Source of the DNA: Candidatus Saccharimonadota bacterium
GTDB lineage: Bacteria > Patescibacteriota > Saccharimonadia > Saccharimonadales > Saccharimonadaceae
DNA length: 5,471 nucleotides
Direction: 5' to 3'
Assembly (NCBI GenBank): GCA_009778015.1
Contig: WRKS01000044.1
Span: 1-5,471 of the forward strand
Positions 1-5,206 of the stretch are shown piece after piece. Position numbers and translations under genes: made by a program. A model generated the notes under the pieces. That model was not told the origin of the DNA and ran no database searches. It saw only the letters and a program-made list of their open reading frames with translations. Every line of letters begins with the position of its first letter. The first letter of the stretch is position 1.

Positions 1-1481
1 TACCTTCTGGTGGGACTCCTGGTCTCCCAATCAATCCGCACCACGTCGCGCGGCATATATTGCTCCATAAACTTCAACGATGTCACGTCGGCGGCATATT
101 CGCTCAGTTTTGCGTGGTGCACCGCTACATCTGCCTCGCTGTATAGCTCGCCGCCTCCGCGCACCGAAAGATTCTCCTTGATTGTCTTGAGCGTCAGTTC
201 CGGGTCGCTGCCGAATAGGTCGGTGTCCTCTAAAAACGCGCCGTTGCCGTTGTTGTTAAAGATGTATTCTATATGGACCATATGTGTCGCTTCGTGCAAC
301 ACAATAAAAGTCAAGAACCATTTCTCAAACACCTCATCCGAGCTCTCAAGGCTGGACTCGCGCAGGGCGATACGCCGATCGCGTAGCGACGCGTAGGCCA
401 GCGACATCGGTGTAAAATGGCTGTCTGGCATCACCTGAATCGCCCAAGGCTTAATCTCGTTCTCGCGCGCAATCTGGTCAACCAGCCTCTGCAAAACGGT
501 TTCGCGCTCATCTTGAGTCAGCGATTTATAGAGGTCATCGTCTTGCAACACGGCTATCGGCTGCATCGCGCTTGCGATTTGCGCCGGCGTTTGCGTCGGC
601 TCCGGCGGTGGTAAGACTACCGGCGGCGCTTCTTGTTGCTGCGGCGGCTGCGTTTGGGTTGCCGTGGTCGTCGTTGTCGTGGTGGTAGTGGTTTGCGTCT
701 GGGATTGAGTTTGCGTTTGCGGCGGCTGCGCGGCCTCTGGCACTACTACCGAACCGTCAGCTCCAATCGTAAATAGCAGCCGTTCGGTCTCGCTTAGCCT
801 GCCAGATAAATCGCCCGGAGCGTAAACTTTCGTCTCCGCGCCCTCGCCGATTATTTCCGGCCGCCAGCTGCCGTGGCCCTCGGTCAAAAATTGCCAAAGG
901 CCCTGGTCGCCCCAGAGATTGGTGCCGATTCGGCCAAAGATTGTCTCGCTTTGCTCCACACTTGCCGGGATCGTCGGGGTTACTCGCGCCTCAACGCTAT
1001 CACCCCACTTTTGCATCAGACTTTGCATCGCCCAGACCGCTGTTTGGTCCGGCTGCTTTGCCGGTATTTGATAGACCCGGCCGCGTTCGGCGACATACAA
1101 TATACCCCCGTTTCGCGCCACCGGATAGGTCCCGGACAGCGTGACTGTTTCAATCGTCCCGCCGTTGACAAAAAACACCTGGCTGTCTGCTGTGATTGTG
1201 TTGCTGACAAATTGCCAGCCTTCTTGCTCGGCCCATCTCTTTAAGTCTTTCAGAAGCATAGAGCTCGCGTTAGCGGCTTGTCCGCCTTCCACTTGCGTTA
1301 GGAGTGAGGTTGTATAACCCCAATCTTTTGTCTCGTTGGATGCGGCGCCGTAAAACGCCTCCTGCTCCACTGATATCGTGTTAGCTACTGCCTCCGGTGA
1401 GGAGGCATGGCAACCGGTTAGCGCCATCATTATTAACATGGCGGCCGCTATTAAAGCGACAAGGAAACGACATCCTCGCAT
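1..1481 (-). CDS. Zinc-metallopeptidase-like lipoprotein, 3' end beyond window
   Basis: Reading the minus strand from ATG at 1481 gives one open frame of 493 codons to the window edge with no stop, so the C terminus is missing. Residues 1-24 form a bacterial lipoprotein signal: a short basic start, a hydrophobic stretch (about 6-22) and the lipobox L-T-G-C with the lipidated cysteine at 24. Residues 25-250 are a domain I do not recognise. Residues about 250-305 are a Gln/Thr/Pro-rich linker with ten consecutive Thr (264-273). The C-terminal part holds HEATH (His396, Glu397, His400) and, 61 residues later, EYAAD (Glu461, Asp465). This is the HExxH plus ExxxD arrangement of gluzincin metallopeptidases, where two His and the distal Glu bind zinc. 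The predicted site is the outer face of the cell membrane. Start choice: GAGGG lies 7 bases before ATG 1481. An in-frame ATG at 1517 would add 12 polar residues before the signal and has a weaker ribosome site. Substrate and family are unknown. Confidence 0.85.
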   Translation of the reverse strand, partial: MRGCRFLVALIAAAMLIMMALTGCHASSPEAVANTISVEQEAFYGAASNETKDWGYTTSLLTQVEGGQAANASSMLLKDLKRWAEQEGWQFVSNTITADSQVFFVNGGTIETVTLSGTYPVARNGGILYVAERGRVYQIPAKQPDQTAVWAMQSLMQKWGDSVEARVTPTIPASVEQSETIFGRIGTNLWGDQGLWQFLTEGHGSWRPEIIGEGAETKVYAPGDLSGRLSETERLLFTIGADGSVVVPEAAQPPQTQTQSQTQTTTTTTTTTTATQTQPPQQQEAPPVVLPPPEPTQTPAQIASAMQPIAVLQDDDLYKSLTQDERETVLQRLVDQIARENEIKPWAIQVMPDSHFTPMSLAYASLRDRRIALRESSLESSDEVFEKWFLTFIVLHEATHMVHIEYIFNNNGNGAFLEDTDLFGSDPELTLKTIKENLSVRGGGELYSEADVAVHHAKLSEYAADVTSLKFMEQYMPRDVVRIDWETRSPTRR

Positions 1482-1500
1482 AAGGAATCCCTCGCTTTCC

Positions 1501-1514
1501 GCCCCTTTTGGGGC
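1501..1514 (-). promoter_or_regulatory. Leader hairpin just before the lipoprotein ribosome site
   Basis: GCCCC-AAAA-GGGGC is a perfect 5-bp stem with a 4-base loop in the predicted 5' leader of the lipoprotein mRNA, 19 bases before ATG 1481 and a few bases before its GAGGG. No U-run follows, so it is not a terminator. It could influence ribosome access or mRNA stability. If translation began at the alternative ATG 1517, the hairpin would lie in the coding region. Confidence 0.4.
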
Positions 1515-1621
1515 CATAAATTCATGCCCACTCGGGGAAAACCACGGGTGTAGGTAAAACTAATTTGCTAAGGTCTCTACCCTAATCTAGACTGTTCGTC
1601 CCACTCCCGAATACTCTTACC

Positions 1622-1650
1622 ATTATATCATACTAGTGCTTAAAAGTCAA
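1622..1650 (-). promoter_or_regulatory. Extended -10 promoter of the lipoprotein gene
   Basis: On the minus strand, -35 TTGACT (1650-1645) is followed by a 17-base spacer and -10 TATAAT (1627-1622), with an extended -10 TGA directly before it. This is close to the sigma-70 consensus. Transcription should start near 1615, giving a leader of about 134 bases before ATG 1481. The element closely resembles the promoter at 5050-5078, spacer included. Confidence 0.85.
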
Positions 1651-1688
1651 GCCTCTTGCCGCCGCTGGCCCCTTGGCGCGCCCGACCC

Positions 1689-1716
1689 TTGACATGCCAA
1701 GATTTTTTGCTATACT
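1689..1716 (+). promoter_or_regulatory. Promoter of secE-nusG
   Basis: Perfect -35 TTGACA (1689-1694), 16-base spacer, -10 TATACT (1711-1716) preceded by an extended TGC. The predicted start is near 1722-1724, giving a leader of about 76 bases. It is divergent from the lipoprotein promoter, and the two -35 boxes are separated by 38 GC-rich bases that contain the palindrome GGCGCGCC (1675-1682). Confidence 0.85.
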
Positions 1717-1722
1717 ATTGAC

Positions 1723-1781
1723 AGTCTGCCTGAAGTAGGCTATTTTTGATTTAAGAAATATGATACAAAAATAAGCAGACT
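1723..1781 (+). promoter_or_regulatory. Nested stem structure in the secE 5' leader
   Basis: AGTCTGC (1723-1729) is the exact reverse complement of GCAGACT (1775-1781), and TATTTTTG (1741-1748) of CAAAAATA (1766-1773). Between them GCCT (1728-1731) can pair with AGGC (1737-1740), sharing two bases with the outer stem. Inside the second stem ATTT-AAG-AAAT adds a further small hairpin. The result is a possible three-way junction that starts at the predicted transcription start and ends nine bases before the AGGAG ribosome site at 1790. I do not recognise a known riboswitch class. The inner stem is A/U-rich and the drawing is by eye, not an energy calculation. Confidence 0.5.
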
Positions 1782-1798
1782 ATTTTAATAGGAGTGAA

Positions 1799-2125
1799 AT
1801 GAAGAAGCAAGAAAAGCGCGCCAAGGCTGCAAAGCCGAGCGCGAAACAGGCTGAAGTCACTAAGCCGAAACCTGCCGCCAAACCGGCCAAGGTTGAAGCC
1901 AAGGCAAAAAAACCGGGGGTAAGGCACAAGCTCGCCCGCCCGTTCGTTCGGTTCGGCAACTACATCGCCGCGAGCTTTCGGGAACTCCGCCTCATGCGCT
2001 TTCCCAATCGCAAGGCCGCCTGGAAGATGACCTTGGCCGTCGTGCTCTACGCCCTCATTTTCTTCATCTTTATTGCACTGCTAGACGCGTTTTGGAGCAT
2101 GGTGTTCCAGAGGATATTAGGATAA
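1799..2125 (+). CDS. secE: Preprotein translocase subunit SecE
   Basis: SecE is the small essential subunit that clamps the SecY channel in the cytoplasmic membrane. The product has 108 residues. Residues 1-46 are a Lys/Ala/Pro-rich, probably disordered extension. Residues 47-78 form the amphipathic helix with the SecE-type pattern (FRELRLMRFPNRKAAWKMT), and residues about 78-96 are the single membrane segment. Single-span bacterial SecE proteins are usually about 60-65 residues, so the basic N-terminal extension explains most of the extra length. Identification also rests on position directly before nusG, the standard bacterial order. AGGAG (1790-1794) lies four bases before the ATG. It is co-transcribed with nusG, with 12 bases between stop and next start. 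A structured leader precedes it. Confidence 0.92.
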   Translation: MKKQEKRAKAAKPSAKQAEVTKPKPAAKPAKVEAKAKKPGVRHKLARPFVRFGNYIAASFRELRLMRFPNRKAAWKMTLAVVLYALIFFIFIALLDAFWSMVFQRILG

Positions 2126-2137
2126 CAAGGAGACAAA

Positions 2138-2689
2138 ATGGCAAACAGATTTAATTATAATGACGCCCGCGCCTGGTATGCGGTCTCTACCTACTCCGGC
2201 CACGAGGACAAAGTCGCCGACGGCATCCGCACCCTGATTGACGACCCGCACTACAAAGACCTCATTTTTGACACCATCGTCCCTAAAGAAAAGCAAATTG
2301 AGATCAAAAACGGCAAACGCCGCGTCGCCGATCGCAAGATTTTCAACGGCTACGTCTTGGTAGAGATGAAATTGTCCGACGAAAGCTGGTACGCGGTCCG
2401 CAACGTCCCCGGCGCCACCGGCTTTATCGGCACCGGCACCCACCCCTCCCCGGTTTCCCCGCGCGAGGTGGACGCCATCAAACGCCGCATCGGCGCCGAA
2501 GACCCCAAATTCGCCGTCAAATACGAAATCGGCGAGATTGTCCGCGTCAAAGACGGCCCATTCCGCGGTTTTGACGGTTCGGTCTCCGAGATTGACGAAG
2601 ACAAAGGCAAAATCAAAGTTATGCTTTCTATGTTTGGCCGCGAAACCCAAGCCGAGCTAGACGCCCTCCAAGTGGAAAAACTCGCCTAA
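2138..2689 (+). CDS. nusG: Transcription termination/antitermination factor NusG
   Basis: NusG binds the RNA polymerase clamp during elongation, influences pausing and Rho action, and can link polymerase to the ribosome. The product has 183 residues, a normal length. The NGN domain spans about residues 11-120, beginning with the typical AWYAVSTYSGHEDKV and containing GYVLVEM (71-77) and the loop VPGATGFIGTG (90-100). The KOW domain covers about 130-180, with GEIVRVKDGPFRGFDG as its core. AAGGAGA (2127-2133) lies four bases before the ATG, right after the secE stop, so the two are one transcription unit. No clear terminator follows the TAA, so read-through into the HAD-like gene is possible. 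Confidence 0.96.
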   Translation: MANRFNYNDARAWYAVSTYSGHEDKVADGIRTLIDDPHYKDLIFDTIVPKEKQIEIKNGKRRVADRKIFNGYVLVEMKLSDESWYAVRNVPGATGFIGTGTHPSPVSPREVDAIKRRIGAEDPKFAVKYEIGEIVRVKDGPFRGFDGSVSEIDEDKGKIKVMLSMFGRETQAELDALQVEKLA

Positions 2690-2710
2690 CCCCTCTGATT
2701 AGCGATCTTG

Positions 2711-2719
2711 TGCTATAAT
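2711..2719 (+). promoter_or_regulatory. Extended -10 promoter before the HAD-like gene
   Basis: TGC-TATAAT (2711-2719) is a perfect extended -10. The -35 position (2691-2696, CCCTCT) has no match, so this would work as an extended -10 promoter without a -35. Predicted start is near 2726, giving a leader of about 23 bases that contains the strong ribosome site. Confidence 0.6.
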
Positions 2720-2748
2720 ATAGGCATCAAGTATTGGGAGGTGATACT

Positions 2749-3225
2749 GTGGACCTTTTTGGGCAAGTGGTGGCGTTTGATCTTGACGGGACGCTCTATC
2801 GGTCGGTTGACCAGCCGATGCCCGGCGCCGTCCAACGCGTGGCCGAAATCGCCCGTTACAACCGAGTAATTGTCACATCCGCCCGTTCCGGCAACTACCA
2901 AAAAACAGCCGAGAATCTCGCTCGCGACTTTCCGGCGATCCGGCCTCAAGACGTCTTTCTCTCGTGTGGGCTAGACAAGCCGCTGGTTGCCTACGAGCAC
3001 GACGCGACCATTTTTGTGGACAACTGCTATGAGTTCTGTCTCTATGCGCCGTTGCTCGACATGCTGGGGGTGTTTATTGGCCAGCCAGAGGCAATGCGGT
3101 TCTACTATCGCCTGCCCGCACACATCTACCGACAGATCTGGGCGCTGCCCGACTGGCAAAGCGACCTTTTTCATAAGATTTTCTCGCTGGACACCTTGCG
3201 CCAATTTGACGCCGCCCGACCCTAA
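2749..3225 (+). CDS. HAD-like hydrolase, small, function unknown
   Basis: With the GTG start at 2749 the product has 158 residues. HAD motif I is FDLDGTLY (Asp11 nucleophile, Asp13 acid/base). Motif II is VIVTSARS (Thr43). The motif III lysine is probably Lys77 in LDKP, and motif IV is FVDN (Asp91), with one acidic residue rather than the common DD or GDxxxD form. No sizeable cap domain is visible, so it resembles small phosphatase-type HAD proteins; the substrate cannot be told. GGGAGGTGAT (2736-2745), a nearly full match to the 16S anti-Shine-Dalgarno end, sits just before GTG 2749 and decides this start. A TTG at 2734 is in frame but overlaps that site. The gene has its own promoter and terminator, so it is an independent unit placed between nusG and rplK. 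Confidence 0.8.
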   Translation: MDLFGQVVAFDLDGTLYRSVDQPMPGAVQRVAEIARYNRVIVTSARSGNYQKTAENLARDFPAIRPQDVFLSCGLDKPLVAYEHDATIFVDNCYEFCLYAPLLDMLGVFIGQPEAMRFYYRLPAHIYRQIWALPDWQSDLFHKIFSLDTLRQFDAARP

Positions 3226-3243
3226 TTGGCGGCGTCTTTTCTT
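3208..3243 (+). terminator. Intrinsic terminator overlapping the HAD-like gene's end
   Basis: GACGCCGCC (3208-3216) pairs perfectly with GGCGGCGTC (3228-3236): nine G/C-rich pairs, an 11-base loop, then TTTTCTT. The 5' arm encodes the last residues of the HAD-like protein and the TAA stop (3223-3225) lies in the loop. It separates this gene from the rplK promoter. Confidence 0.88.
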
Positions 3244-3288
3244 GGCGCCGCTCTCTCTGCCTCACGCCCGCTTACTCCCCCCGCCCTC

Positions 3289-3317
3289 TTGCGTTTTCCA
3301 GTTTCGTCTGGTATAAT
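3289..3317 (+). promoter_or_regulatory. Promoter of rplK
   Basis: -10 TATAAT (3312-3317) has the extended motif TGG directly before it. The -35 TTGCGT (3289-3294) is a weak match at 17-base spacing. Predicted start is near 3324, giving a leader of about 59 bases. L11 is therefore transcribed separately from secE-nusG. Confidence 0.75.
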
Positions 3318-3348
3318 TGTATTGTTACGCACAGTTTTTATAAGAATT

Positions 3349-3380
3349 AAGGAGACTCGCCCTTGGGCGTTTATATATAA
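3349..3380 (+). promoter_or_regulatory. rplK leader: distant ribosome site, hairpin, possible mini-ORF
   Basis: The only good Shine-Dalgarno, AAGGAGA (3349-3355), is 27 bases before the rplK ATG, too far for normal initiation. Eight bases after its GGAG is TTG (3363), which opens TTG-GGC-GTT-TAT-ATA-TAA, ending at 3380, two bases before the rplK ATG. CGCC-CTTG-GGCG (3358-3369) forms a hairpin that holds this TTG in its loop. Two readings are possible: a five-residue leader peptide with translation passing to rplK by reinitiation, or a hairpin that shortens the effective distance between the site and ATG. Neither is proven. Confidence 0.4.
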
Positions 3381-3382
3381 AT

Positions 3383-3808
3383 ATGGCAAAACAGATTATC
3401 GGTAATCTCAAACTACGCGTGCCCGGCGGCCGTGCAACCGCTGGCCCGCCGGTCGGTTCAACCCTCGGTCAGTGGGGCCTCAATATGATGGATTTTATCA
3501 ATCCGTTCAATGACGCGACCAAAGATTTCCAAGGCAAAGACGTCATCGTGCATATCCAAGTTTACGACGACCGCACCTTTACCTGGAACTGCTTGGGCCG
3601 CCCGGTTGACGACATGATCCGCGAGAAAATCGGCGTCCAAAAGGGCTCCGGCAAGCCCAATCTGGAGAAGGTCGGCAAAATCACCAAGGCCCAGCTGCAA
3701 GAAATCGCCGAGGCCAAGATGTCCCAACTCAACGCCAACGACATTGAGGCGGCCATCAAGGTTGTCGCCGGCTCTGCTCGCTCTATGGGCGTAGAAGTCG
3801 TCGGTTAA
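3383..3808 (+). CDS. rplK: 50S ribosomal protein L11
   Basis: L11 binds the GTPase-associated region of 23S rRNA and helps elongation and release factors act on the ribosome. The product has 141 residues, the usual length. The N-terminal domain (1-70) includes PPVGSTLGQWG (22-32); the C-terminal RNA-binding domain (about 75-141) includes GSGKP, VGKIT, AQLQEIAEAK and the closing AGSARSMGVEV, all highly typical. Residue 26, normally Pro in PPVGP, is Ser here. Pro26 belongs to the thiostrepton-contacting segment. The usual partner rplA (L1) does not follow; a terminator does. The ATG is clear by homology, but its ribosome site is unusually far upstream (see the leader entry). Confidence 0.98.
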   Translation: MAKQIIGNLKLRVPGGRATAGPPVGSTLGQWGLNMMDFINPFNDATKDFQGKDVIVHIQVYDDRTFTWNCLGRPVDDMIREKIGVQKGSGKPNLEKVGKITKAQLQEIAEAKMSQLNANDIEAAIKVVAGSARSMGVEVVG

Positions 3809-3869
3809 CAGACCAGCCGCACCAAACGTGGCCAAATCGCAATCAGACCGCAACTAAACCACGAAAGAA

Positions 3870-3895
3870 TCCCCCATTGCTGGGGGACTTTTTCA
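3870..3895. terminator. Two-way intrinsic terminator between rplK and the lysozyme-like gene
   Basis: TCCCCCA-TTGC-TGGGGGA is a perfect 7-bp stem with a 4-base loop, followed on the plus strand by C and TTTTT, ending rplK transcription. On the minus strand the same stem has a GCAA tetraloop and is followed by TTCTTTC, so it probably also stops transcripts from the convergent gene at 3972-4943. Confidence 0.88.
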
Positions 3896-3914
3896 TATCA
3901 GGTGGAAAAATACG

Positions 3915-3964
3915 GTCGCGCGTCCGGTTGTGCTTTATAGTCGCGCGTCCGGTTGTGCTTTATC
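3915..3964. repeat. 25-bp tandem direct repeat, two copies
   Basis: Two adjacent 25-base copies (3915-3939 and 3940-3964), beginning GTCGCGCGTCCGG and ending TGTGCTTTAT, differ only in the last base. A further shared string TACGGTCGC occurs at 3911-3919 and again at 3973-3981, across the end of the minus-strand gene. The repeat lies between that gene's stop and the shared terminator, so it would be in its 3' untranslated region. It looks like a small local duplication; no function is evident. Confidence 0.85.
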
Positions 3965-3971
3965 ACAGCGC

Positions 3972-4943
3972 TTACGGTCGCACCTCTACGAATTGCTCGT
4001 GGATTTGCTCGGCCCAGGGGACCCGGTTCGCCAGATTGCCTCTGAAGAACCCATCCACACCGTCGCTCGGATTGCCGTCGCGGCCGGCATTCAAGATAAC
4101 CACGGCCTCTCGGACGGTTTCCGACGCCAGCAGGTCAACCAGCGTCTGCCGATACCAGCCCTCGTTAAACCATTCGCCCTCGCCCCAGCCGTTTAGACAG
4201 GCCCAGACAAAGGCACTTTGGTGGTAGGCGTCGGTTAGCACGGTCTCGCTGCCGTTTTCCCTGCACCAAGCTTGGTAGGCCCGGTAGAGGTAGTCGTCCA
4301 GCTGGTAATCGCCGAAGTGGCCGTTACTGCGCGCACTTTGGTCGCGAAAACCGCCTTCTTGCCCGACACTACCGGCAAAGGCCGCCACAATATGCGGCGC
4401 CAGCCCGGTGTCAATCGCAAAGAAACGGTGAATATCGCTTAGCCTGCCCATCTGCGCGGCAGTCAGTCTGGCCCGGTTTTGCCCCGGGATATGCACCCAA
4501 ACCTCGTCGGGCAATATCCAGGTGCTGACGGCCGATTCAACCGATTCAACTAATTCAGCCTCTCCGGTCTCTGTTGGATCAGCTAAAGCCGCGCCAGCAA
4601 CTATTGGTTCATCGGTGCTTGGCAGGTTCGCTTCAACGTCTGTTTCGTCCACCTCGGCACTTGCTGTGCTCGCCTCAAAGCTCGTTTCCCCGACAGCCGC
4701 GGAGGCATAAGCCACCCGCACCGCCATCGGTAGAGCATAGGCCGGTTCAGCGTCCTCCGCTTCGGGCAGAGTCCTGGCAAAACTGGTGCTGACAAAAATG
4801 ACCAGCGCGAACACGACAAAAATCAGCCCTCTTTTTAGGGTCTGTTGGGGCCTTGCGGCCCTGGGCATCTTCCTTCTGGAGACCATCTTTCTAGGGGTCG
4901 TCCTTCTGGGCATGCTTGCTTTAGGTGTTCTTAATCTTGGCAT
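3972..4943 (-). CDS. Membrane-anchored phage-tail-lysozyme-like protein
   Basis: The product has 323 residues. Residues 1-39 are very basic (Arg/Lys/Pro-rich, with repeated MPR words). Residues about 38-56 are a hydrophobic segment ending in STSFA, either a signal anchor or a signal peptide cleaved after Ala56. Residues 57-145 are a Glu/Ala/Thr/Ser-rich acidic spacer. Residues about 160-323 are the catalytic-type domain: helix LSDIHRFF, then TGLAPHIVAAFAGSVGQEGGF, which matches the pattern G-N-x-x-x-E-S-G-F of phage tail tip lysozymes, with Glu196 as the likely catalytic acid. Later blocks are NGWGEGEW, ASETVREAVVILN and GFFRGN. The likely role is peptidoglycan cleavage outside the membrane. 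GAGGAGG lies seven bases before the ATG, which fixes the start. It has its own promoter, a structured leader, and a paralogue directly upstream. Family assignment is by motif reading only. Confidence 0.75.
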   Translation of the reverse strand: MPRLRTPKASMPRRTTPRKMVSRRKMPRAARPQQTLKRGLIFVVFALVIFVSTSFARTLPEAEDAEPAYALPMAVRVAYASAAVGETSFEASTASAEVDETDVEANLPSTDEPIVAGAALADPTETGEAELVESVESAVSTWILPDEVWVHIPGQNRARLTAAQMGRLSDIHRFFAIDTGLAPHIVAAFAGSVGQEGGFRDQSARSNGHFGDYQLDDYLYRAYQAWCRENGSETVLTDAYHQSAFVWACLNGWGEGEWFNEGWYRQTLVDLLASETVREAVVILNAGRDGNPSDGVDGFFRGNLANRVPWAEQIHEQFVEVRP

Positions 4944-4973
4944 TCGTTTTCCTCCTCATTTTTAAAGTGATTA

Positions 4974-5029
4974 GCACCTTGGTGCCCTGCGCCCTTAACA
5001 CTTCCGTGTCTTACCGAAAGAGTGGCGCA
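4974..5029 (-). promoter_or_regulatory. Structured 5' leader of the lysozyme-like gene
   Basis: In the minus-strand leader (about 100 bases from a predicted start near 5043), TGCGCC (5029-5024) can pair with GGCGCA (4993-4988), enclosing 30 bases that include ACAC-GGAA-GTGT, a small hairpin with a GNRA-type loop. Next comes GCAC-CAAG-GTGC (4985-4974), a 4-bp stem. The strong GAGGAGG site follows in an open A-rich stretch. No known riboswitch is recognised; the stems are short and drawn by eye. Confidence 0.4.
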
Positions 5030-5049
5030 TCTAACTCTCTCTACTTTAC

Positions 5050-5078
5050 ATTATATCACACTTATGCTTAGAAGTCAA
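5050..5078 (-). promoter_or_regulatory. Extended -10 promoter of the lysozyme-like gene
   Basis: On the minus strand, -35 TTGACT (5078-5073), 17-base spacer, -10 TATAAT (5055-5050) with extended TGA before it. Predicted start is near 5043. Its spacer agrees with that of the lipoprotein promoter (1622-1650) at 13 of 17 bases. Confidence 0.85.
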
Positions 5079-5124
5079 TGGTTACAACACAAAACTCGCT
5101 CCAAACCCAAAGCCACACCATGTT

Positions 5125-5155
5125 AAAACCCGCCCAGATCGCTCTTGGCGGGTTT
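5125..5155 (-). terminator. Intrinsic terminator of the second lysozyme-like gene
   Basis: On the minus strand AAACCCGCC (5155-5147) pairs with GGCGGGTTT (5134-5126), nine pairs around a 12-base loop, with the T-run continuing to 5125. It lies about 50 bases past the TAA at 5207. The U-tract is short and partly inside the stem. It insulates the next promoter at 5050-5078. Confidence 0.75.
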
Positions 5156-5158
5156 CTT

Positions 5159-5198
5159 ACCTAAGCAAGCTTAGGTGGCTTTCTTTCGCAAAAAAGCC
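5159..5198 (-). repeat. Two hairpins in the 3' untranslated region of the second lysozyme-like gene
   Basis: Reading the minus strand after the stop: GGCTTT (5198-5193) pairs with AAAGCC (5182-5177), then ACCTAAGC-TT-GCTTAGGT (5176-5159) is a perfect 8-bp-arm palindrome with only two bases between its arms. With the terminator at 5125-5155 this makes three consecutive hairpins. They may protect the mRNA 3' end or act as a transcription roadblock; the role is unknown. Confidence 0.6.
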
Positions 5199-5206
5199 AA
5201 GGAGGT

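Noticed and set aside
873..1244. Plus-strand frames within 10-1244
   Set aside because: They lie opposite the continuous lipoprotein frame, which has a signal sequence, a ribosome site and a catalytic motif.
1718..1723. Second TTGACA overlapping the secE transcription start
   Set aside because: TATTTT at 1741-1746 is a poor -10 partner, and a start from it would cut the leader structure in half. Probably chance.
1482..1798. tRNA gene upstream of secE (a common arrangement)
   Set aside because: No cloverleaf arms or TTCGA-type T-loop were found in this region.
2117..2650. 177-codon open frame antisense to nusG
   Set aside because: It mirrors the codon pattern of nusG, has a low-complexity Phe/Val/Asp-rich composition, and nusG is certain by homology.
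2734..2736. TTG as start of the HAD-like gene
   Set aside because: It overlaps the GGGAGGTGAT ribosome site, which is correctly spaced for GTG 2749.
3458..3853. 131-codon open frame antisense to rplK
   Set aside because: Shadow of the L11 gene, with no ribosome site or recognisable domain.
3915..3964. CRISPR-like array
   Set aside because: The two repeats abut with no spacers, and there are no cas genes.
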